A stretch of 64,000 nt of DNA from Mycogone perniciosa (taxonomy: Eukaryota > Ascomycota > Sordariomycetes > Hypocreales > Hypocreaceae). The notes beneath the pieces were generated by a model. The model was given only the letters and a program-made list of their open reading frames with translations, was not told the origin of the DNA and ran no database searches. How positions within the stretch are numbered: position 1 is the stretch's first letter; every line of letters begins with the position of its first letter. A program made the translations under genes and the position numbers. Below are positions 56,791 through 64,000 of this stretch, piece by piece. The stretch is from contig JAOALB010000199.1 of NCBI GenBank assembly GCA_025331125.1, forward strand, positions 17,559 through 81,558. Direction: 5' to 3'.

Positions 56791-57994
56791 TCAATTTTTG
56801 CTAGGATTCTTGAGAGATTTCGGCTCAGTAAGGACTAAAAAGACCCTACCAACATTTCTGTCAGCAGTCTAACCCAATCAAATATTATAATCTGAGTCCT
56901 ATTCCTTACCAAGAGACGATCCAATCTGGCTTTCCGTTCAAGGCCTTACACATGGCTCGACTAGCTTCATTATGGGCGGCCACATCGGCGCAACACCATC
57001 CATCGTTTCCAAATTTGGCATTATTCTCGCGAATCAGCTTCGTCGCGAGCTGTTTAGCCAGTCCTTTCCGTCTATACGCGTGCTAGTTGGGTATGTGTGA
57101 GCTTGCTATACCTCACTGACATGTATACAGCTTAAAGACCACTTACTTCGCAGTGTATGCTGATGATACTGCCATTAATGCCTATAATTTCCAGTTAGAT
57201 GTGGTTGTACAATGGTCGGGCTCCTGTTGTTTGGCGAGAACATACTGAGGAAGCCCCACGCAATGGGCGTTTTGTCCTTCGAGCTTGATCATGACGTTCG
57301 GAAGTCGGACCAGAGCCTCACTACAAAAAGCCGGTGTTAGATCTAAATGATGTTCATCAAACAAGTTGAGCAGACATGAACACTTCTCGGGGAATGCTTG
57401 TTCGCGACACGACAATTCGGCAGTCATCAGGAGCAGCGGTATCCCAATACATGCCAAAGGGAAGAGAGTCGTCAAACTCAGGAAGCTCCTCTATCCTGAA
57501 CAGCCATTTGTCAAAATTGCCCGATGGCCTGGGCAAGATACGGCCAAACTTGTCTTCCAAAATGGAGCGCACCTCTGAGTGAACACTCCCCAGCAAAACG
57601 CAGTCGAGGTTAGTGGATTTCTCCTCTTTGCCATATTCCTTGCCAAGACGGATGATTTCCTGGACGACGTTTGCAATTTGGCGTTCGTATTCGCCCTTGG
57701 TAGCTCGCTCACTACCCTGGTCACGCTCAAGGGTTGAGTACAGGTACATTTGAGTCTCATTATCGACAGAAAAGTCTAGGTATATGCGGCTGTGAAGGCT
57801 TTTGGTCGTCGAGTGTCACCTCCGAGGCCCCCGACCTCGGAAGCAACGAGGATGAGAGCATGCGGAGTTGTACTATTATCGAATTTTGTGAATTGTAAAC
57901 GTCGCAGCAGCGGCAGGGAATGCGGTAGCTCATCAACCAGCAGCTGGATCAGTTTATCTGGCACCGTAGAGGACGAAAGAACATCTCTAGACAT
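56791..57994 (-). pseudogene. GNAT acetyltransferase (FR47-like) gene with two frameshifts
   Basis: The N-terminus MSRDVLSSSTVPDKLIQLLV starts at 57994. Conserved pieces follow: SRIYLDFSVDNETQMYLYST, LPFGMYWDTAAPDDCRIVVS, RTSIPREALVRLPNVMIKLE, TPIAWGFLS, INGSIISIHCE, HAYRRKGLAKQLATKLIREN and CADVAAHNEASRAMCKALNG. These are the arrangement of FR47-like GNAT N-acetyltransferases, with the acetyl-CoA loop YRRKGLAK. Splice sites with good signals separate several of them. Two breaks remain. At 57800-57803 an A4 run appears one base short, shifting RRPK out of frame with SLHSRIY. At 57276-57277 a GG appears one base long, shifting MIKLE out of frame with DKTPIAW. If real, the gene makes no full enzyme; sequencing error at homopolymers is the alternative. 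The tail may include a last exon ending at 56791. Confidence 0.72.
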
Positions 57995-58439
57995 TGTGAA
58001 TATTTTCTTGAAAGCCTCCTTGTGCCTTGTTGATGGGTGTGGTTTTATTGAACACAAGTACTAATATTATGAGGCAATAACACGGGAATATTGTGCTATT
58101 AGACCAAGAGCTAAGATAAATATGGGGAATGCCTTGTCATCATCAGATAATCAACATCAAAGGAAGAGCCGCTTGGGGCTGCAAATCACTACTTGGTGCC
58201 CTAATTGGCACACTTCCATAAGGCACGATCTACCTCACTTATACTGTGACATCTATGGACGTTAGGGCCATTGTCCTAATCTTTAGACCTCAACCCACAC
58301 CAGACGGAACGGACAGGCGGAGCCCAAGCTGCGGGCCACGGGTCCGGCCCGTCCGGACGCCGGTTTTCTTGGGGCCCGCGCCGCACCGGCTTTGCCGTGG
58401 GAGCCTATAGGTGCGCGGGATCCCGCGCAAATTATATCA
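57995..58439. other. Intergenic, ending in a GC-rich border
   Basis: No gene. At about 58290-58430 there is a strikingly GC-rich stretch (for example CGGGTCCGGCCCGTCCGGAC, GGGGCCCGCGCCGCACCGGC) directly before AT content jumps. It may be the terminal part of a DNA transposon; a MULE-like relic starts just beyond it. Confidence 0.55.
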
Positions 58440-58579
58440 GCACAGCCAATTAGAGTAGGCCCCAGTAAATTTTATACCTTTAGCCAATACATTATAATTA
58501 TTTTATTTATATTACCTAAAAGTATATTTTTAATTCTTGATATAGTTATAGCTTAATTATTTCTTAACAATTACCTCCC

Positions 58580-59100
58580 TTTAAAGCAGGAATATAGCTT
58601 GCGGAATGCACTATTTAAGTCTATTAATACCTAGGCAGTAAGTTATAGCTATACATTTATAACAGGTAAATTAACTAAAGAAAAGAGCAGTAAATGGACT
58701 GTTATATATGCCTATAATTAATATCGTTAACCCTTAAGCTTATTTAGAGAATGCAGCTGAAAGACTATAACCTATATAACTAGCTGCTAATTCTCCATTA
58801 CTGCTAAAGAGTCTTTTAATAGTATAGTCTAGAGTATATAATATTATTTAAATAAATACTTTTTAATATATAACTATAAACTAAGTTTATATCTATCTAT
58901 TTATCTAGTTTATTGCAAGCTAGCCGCTTAAGAAAATATTAATTTAAAAAAGCTAATAGCTGCTGGCATTACTTTAAAAGATATCTAGGCTTATATATAC
59001 TAGCAGGATAATAATAGTTTAATAATACAGTAAAATATCTATAATTATATTACTTATATAAAATAAAAGATTTATAAAGGGCAGAGTATAATTTATATTT
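58580..59100 (+). mobile_element. RIP-mutated MULE transposase relic (FAR1-like region)
   Basis: Translation in one frame, ignoring stops, gives NALFKSINT, YTFITGKLTKEKSSKWTVIY, then after further drift FSITAKES and later GITLKDI and NNSLIIQ. This order resembles the N-terminal FAR1-like part of fungal Mutator-like transposases, including the AGIxPKDIxxYIRQ region. Stops occur where Gln, Trp or Arg codons would be expected, as RIP predicts. The remaining transposase downstream is too mutated to follow. Confidence 0.5.
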
Positions 59101-60539
59101 TTATTAATTAAATAAATCATAAAGGGTTTTAAAATTAAATATAATTTAATAAAGATAGCCGAGTAACTGCTATTTTATTTGCCTATCCTGATTTATTTAA
59201 GTATCTTTAAGTATATTTAAATCTTTTATTGCTAGACTATATTTATAAAATTAATAAATATTAAATACTACTTTTTAATATAATTAAGATTACTATTTAT
59301 TAATAATCTTCTTATATTATATTTATATTTTTTAATTGTAAATATAAAAAAAATTACTTTTAAGCATTAGATCGGCTTTAATTTTTATATAAAGTATATA
59401 GTATTAGATTTCTATTTATAGTATTAATTAATTACTGCTTTACTTATATAAATATAGTTTTAATAGTATTTTTATTAGTTTAATTATTACTTTATATTTA
59501 ATATATAAATAAAACTATTATTTAATATTGCTTGCTACGTTTTATAATATAAAAGCATTTAATTACTTTATTAAAAGGCAATATTGCAGTAATTAAAGTA
59601 TTTAAATTTAAAAATTAAAATATATTTTATTAATTCTAGTATTTAATTATTAATTTACTTATTAAAGAAATCTTTATAAAGTAAGTTTTATAATTTAAAC
59701 AGTAATATCTTTTAAACTATATTAAAAAGGTTATATATATTAAATTAACCTAGCTATAGCTATATAAGAAAGGCTTATTAAAGCTTAAGTTAATTAATAT
59801 ATACACTTTAGCAATATAATTATATTTTAGGTTAAAGGTATTTATATACTTTTAAAGTTTTATTTAAAGATATTTATATTAAATCTTTTTAAGGCTTAAA
59901 GAGTAATAGAGTATATATTACTAAATTAGCTATTAGAGCTATAATTAAATTTAGCTAAATAATAAATTTAAAGATTAATTAAACTCTTAAACTACCCATA
60001 TTCTGCTATATATAGCTAGGTTTTATATAAAGTATTATAGAAAGTTAAAGAGTAGTAAAAGCTTTTATAAAAAATAGATTTAACTCTTTTATTTAGCTAT
60101 ATTAAAGCTTTTATATAATTATTTAGTTTACTTTACCTTTATTAATTAAAATCTTTATAAAAGTAAAACTAGACTTTTCTTTTATTATACTTTTATTTAT
60201 ATTAGTATCTATAATGCCTTAAAAAGCTATTACACCTATTAAAGCTTTAAAGACTTAAATTACTTAGATTACTAGTAAGATCTAGTATTTTTTAGTTAAG
60301 TATTTAATAAAAGTTAAATGCATTTAAATAGGTTAAGCGATAAAGGAAGCTATTTATATATAGTAAATATTATTAAACTAAATATATTAAGGCTTTTTAA
60401 GTATACCCTTTATAATATTAAAAGCTTTTAACCTTATTTATTCTAAAGTTAATGCAGCTAATATAACTAGTAGAGATAGTAAATTTAATGCAGTTAATAC
60501 AGTTAATATAACTAGTAAAGATAGTAAATCTATAATATT

Positions 60540-63500
60540 AAAGAGTATATACCCTGGTATATACTACGTTTAAAGGGGTATATACTGCTATAAAGGATAG
60601 GCAGTACAGGGTCCTTTATATAACGCTAGCCTTTCGCCTAACTATATTAATCTAGCCGCGTATAAATTAATAAAGCAGTAAATTTAAGTTTTATAATACT
60701 TTATTACCTATATTATATTTACTTAGCTTAACCTTTTATTATAATTTTTAAACTTCTTTATAGGTTACTTAAACTAATATAATAATAATATAATAGTCTA
60801 CTATAGTTAATATGTTAGCGAATATAAAAAGAAATACTAGTAACTTTATACTTAATATATACTTACCTGCTAATTTAACTGCAGGCTTTAATAATACTAT
60901 AAATAACCTTATATAAAATAATATATAGGAGAAATATACCTGCGTTAATAAGCGGATCCGTTAATTAAAGCTACTCTTTAAGTTTAAAGAAAAAGAGCAG
61001 GCCTTTAAACGCTAACTAAGTAATATCTTTTTAACCCGCGAATTATAATTAAAATGCCGCTAAAGTATAAATACTTTATCGGATAGCAGTTAAAGAGAAA
61101 TCCGCGTTAGGAATATTACCTAGCTTTACTTTAAAGGTAACCTTTATACTTAAAATAAATAGCTTAGTAATTTAAAATAAACCTTTAATAAAGCGCTAAA
61201 GAAATTCTAAAAGGATTCGAGGTATATTTTACCTTTAATAATATATATACTAAATATAAGTCTAAATAACAGTAATACTTTAATAAATATTTATTTATTT
61301 AATAAAAGGAAATTAAAAATAACTAGTTAAATTATATAAAATAAAATAAAATAATATTTAAAGATTCTAAAAATTAAAATTTTCTATTCATTATATAGCT
61401 TAAATATACCTATTAGTATAACTTTAATAGAGTTTTATATTTACTTAAACTTAATTAAAAAGTAATTTCCGCGTAAATTAAAAACGAGATATACTTTTAG
61501 CTTTTATATAAAACTTAAAATAAAACTATAAAATTAAATTAAAATACACTATAAAAATATCGTTAATATTAAAAAAGAAATATTTTTATTTATTATTTAT
61601 TTTTAAAATATAATAAAATTATATTAAAAAAAGAAATAAAAAAAGATAAACCTTTAAACCTTTTTTTATAAATATCTTTAAAGATTTAACTATAATTGAT
61701 TTATAAGTTATAAGTATAATAATACTGCAAAATATTTAAATAATATACCTATACCTTAAATTATAAACCTTTAATATTATTTCCGCTATAATAGTATTAA
61801 GCATTTAATACCTATATACCTATACCTAGTTAATTATAAAAAAAAGCAGGGAAATAATTAATAATTATAGTAAATAGCTTTACAGTAATTAAATAAATAG
61901 ATATTAAAGTTAAAATTTACTTTTATATACTTATTATAATTTAAAGGCAAATATATATTAAAATTTATATAGACTGTAAGAGCTATATTAAAGTTAACTT
62001 TATTAATATAGCCTTTATTTAAATATACTAGCTTTATTAAATACCTATAAAAATACCTAACTTTAAAGCTATAGGGAAACTTATACTTTTTTAATATAAT
62101 ATATAAAAGGTTTTAATATAATTTACTAATTTTTAAAGTATTACTTAATAATTTATATATATTTATATTAATATTAACTATAACCTATACCTTTAAAATA
62201 GCCTTATATTACTCGGAATACTAATATTAATAAAATATTACATTTATATTAATTTAGTTAATCAATATTAATAATTTAAATATTAATAAAAGGATTAAAA
62301 GACTTTACTGCTATATAAATTCTAAATAGTATATAAAAACTTAACTTAAATATTTATAATTATTAAATTAAATAAATACCTTTAATTATTAAATAAAAAT
62401 AAAGTAATAGGCAAAAAGTTTACTGTTAATATCTTTATAGAATTTTACTCTTTTTTAAAAGTATTTAACTTAACTTATGCTAATATATTACTGTAGTATA
62501 AAGCTGCAGACTATTTAATTAACCTTTTACTAAAAGTTTAGCTTTTATATAGCAGCATTTACCTACTTTTCTTACATAAATTTAAAGAACTTTATATTTA
62601 TTTTAAAGAGAATTTAATAAAAGGATAGATCTGCTTTTTAAAGAGTTTAGTAAGGGCGCCTATCCGTTTTATACTAAAAAAAGATAATATACTGCAGTTA
62701 TATATTAACTACTATAAACTTAATAAAGTAATAAAAAAATCGCTACCTTTTACTTTTTATTTAAAAATCTTTAACTATATTTAAAGCATTTAATATTTTA
62801 TAAAGATTAATATAAAAGAAGTTTACTATTATATTTAAATTAAAGAAAAGAATAAATAGAAAACTATATTTTAAATATACTATAGCTATTTTAAATATTT
62901 AATAATGACTTTTAGGCTTATTAATATATTAATAACCTTTTAATACTATATTTATAAAGTATTATATAAATTAATTAATATTATATATATAGTTTACTTT
63001 AATAATATCTTTATTTATTTAAAAATTAAAGAAAAGTATATAAAATATATTAAATTAATTTTGAAACAATTAAAATAAATTAAGCTATATATTAACCCTT
63101 TAAAATATACTTTTTATTAAAATAATATTAAATGTTTAAAGTATATCCTATTAAAAGATAAAGTATTAATAGACTTTACTTAAATTAATATTATTGCATT
63201 ATAGCCTAAACTTAAATTATATAAAAATATTTAAGTATTTTTAAAGTTTTATAACTTTTATTAATAGTTTATTAAAAGATACTTTTATATTATAGCCTTT
63301 TTTATTATTTTATTAAAAGGTAGTAAAAATAAGAAAAAGTTAAAGATAATTTAATTAATAGAAAGTAAAAGGGTAATATTTTAGCAGTTAAAGGATACCT
63401 TTTAGGTAGTACTATTATTATAGAATTTTAATTTAAAGCTATTAAGCTGTATTAAAATAAATATATTTAATAATATAATAGTAGGGATTTTATTTTAATT

Positions 63501-63928
63501 AAACTTAAAAGGAAAGTATTATTTAATAGTATTTTAATTTTGAAAGTTTATTAATATAAAGTAAAACTATAAAACTTTAAATCAAAAGATATTTATAATC
63601 ATGAAGTTACTGCTATATTAATAACGCTACTTTAATAAAACAGAAACGTTTATAAAAGTTTTATTTAATTATTTAAACCTATAGACTTTTATATAATAAT
63701 AAAAGCTATCTTAGTAATAGGCCTAATAGTATATATATTTAATGCTATTTAATTTTATAATTAAATATTAATTTAAAAAAAGTAACCCTATAAATATACT
63801 ATTACAGCGCTTTAACTTTAAAGGGGAAAAATAAATAAATATTAAATTACTACTAAACTTATAAAGTAGATTAGTTAAAGTTTAACTAGTATAAATATAG
63901 AAAATATATAGCGAAATACTTTTATAAA
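60540..63928 (+). mobile_element. RIP-mutated Ty3/Gypsy retrotransposon, truncated
   Basis: An LTR-like patch (about 60547-60660, with GGTATATACT and ACAGGGTCC, similar to the patch near 4740) is followed by gag-like remains. A clear reverse transcriptase lies at about 62640-63290: APIRFILKKDNTLQLYINYY, LNKV, then IVYFNNIFIY at about 62989-63018, where the catalytic YLDD has become YFNN through two G-to-A changes. An RNase H-like part (about 63380-63850) ends in NPINILLQRFNFKG, matching the usual NPADxLSRRPDFKG. Many stops interrupt it. It is cut at 63929 by the start of a different LTR. Confidence 0.78.
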
Positions 63929-64000
63929 TGTGACGATCCGGGTTGATTCTCAAGGGATAAACCGAGGTTCGTGGGTTTATGTTGACAGAGAGGTCAGGGA
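63929..64000 (+). mobile_element. Start of an unmutated LTR (Gypsy-like), continues outside window
   Basis: At 63929 the sequence switches within a base from AT-rich debris to balanced composition, beginning TGTGACGATCCGGGTTGATT. LTRs of fungal Gypsy elements commonly start TGTxACGAxCC. The lack of RIP-type decay points to a younger insertion into an older RIP-mutated element. Only 72 bases are visible, so the type is provisional. Confidence 0.6.

Larger units (their letters stand above)
58440..63928. repeat. AT-rich RIP-degraded transposon block (right flank)
   Basis: The same composition as the left flank: TA-rich, stop codons in all frames, no intact genes. It contains recognisable relics of a MULE DNA transposon (about 58580-59100) and a Ty3/Gypsy retroelement (about 60540-63900), listed separately. 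Sequence from 59100 to 60540 has no identifiable pieces. Confidence 0.87.

Noticed and set aside
1..64000. tRNA, rRNA and telomere repeats
   Set aside because: I looked for tRNA T-loop patterns, rRNA core sequences and TTAGGG arrays and found none that convinced me; a covariance-model scan would be decisive for tRNAs.

Overview
The window is nuclear DNA of a filamentous ascomycete (Pezizomycotina, probably Sordariomycetes; the class is a guess). Genes are split by short introns of about 50-140 bp with GT-AG ends and CTAAC/CTGAC-like branch sites. The proteins are fungal house types: 2EXR, PDR-type ABC transporter, KTR mannosyltransferase, HIR1, MLP1/TPR, MAK5, fungal P450, Hce2, HET, NACHT-N. 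Both flanks (about 1-5210 and 58440-63928) are extremely AT- and TA-rich and hold decayed transposons, the usual signature of repeat-induced point mutation (RIP).

Layout. 1-5210: RIP-degraded retroelement relics, with a solo LTR (420-693) and an inverted-repeat pair. 5211-9100: border zone with a barely mutated solo LTR of the same family (6184-6456), a small secreted Cys-rich protein and a 2EXR protein. 9100-24400: accessory stretch with a foldback/MITE-like element, a secreted carboxylesterase, a dead subtilase, a five-exon PDR transporter, a dead HET gene and a chromodomain-like protein. 24674-35106: conserved block of GDP-mannose pyrophosphorylase-like protein, nucleotide-sugar transporter, KTR-type mannosyltransferase and HIR1. 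35443-40768: second accessory stretch with an orphan NLR N-terminal domain, an Hce2 effector-like protein, a decayed repeat protein and a hypothetical gene. 41787-56146: MLP1/TPR, MAK5, a P450 and an Artemis/SNM1-type nuclease. 56791-57994: a GNAT gene broken by two frameshifts. 58290-64000: GC-rich edge, RIP-mutated MULE and Ty3/Gypsy copies, and the start of a fresh, unmutated LTR at 63929.

Three neighbouring genes share a glycosylation theme (GMPPA-like protein 24674-26234, UDP-sugar transporter 26831-28491, KTR 29598-31073). Several others belong to fungal self/non-self recognition or effector families (subtilase relic, HET relic, orphan NACHT-N, two effector-like secreted proteins), mostly broken or reduced.

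The observations most worth following are: a 9-bp motif TACGGAGTA occurring ten times, only outside coding sequence; the matched RIP/non-RIP solo LTR pair; the foldback element at 10052-10463; the orphan NLR N-domain gene; and a minus-strand relic with a QASI-type repeat. I found no rRNA, tRNA, CRISPR array, telomere repeat or biosynthetic core enzyme. Exon boundaries were assigned by eye from splice signals, reading phase and family resemblance.
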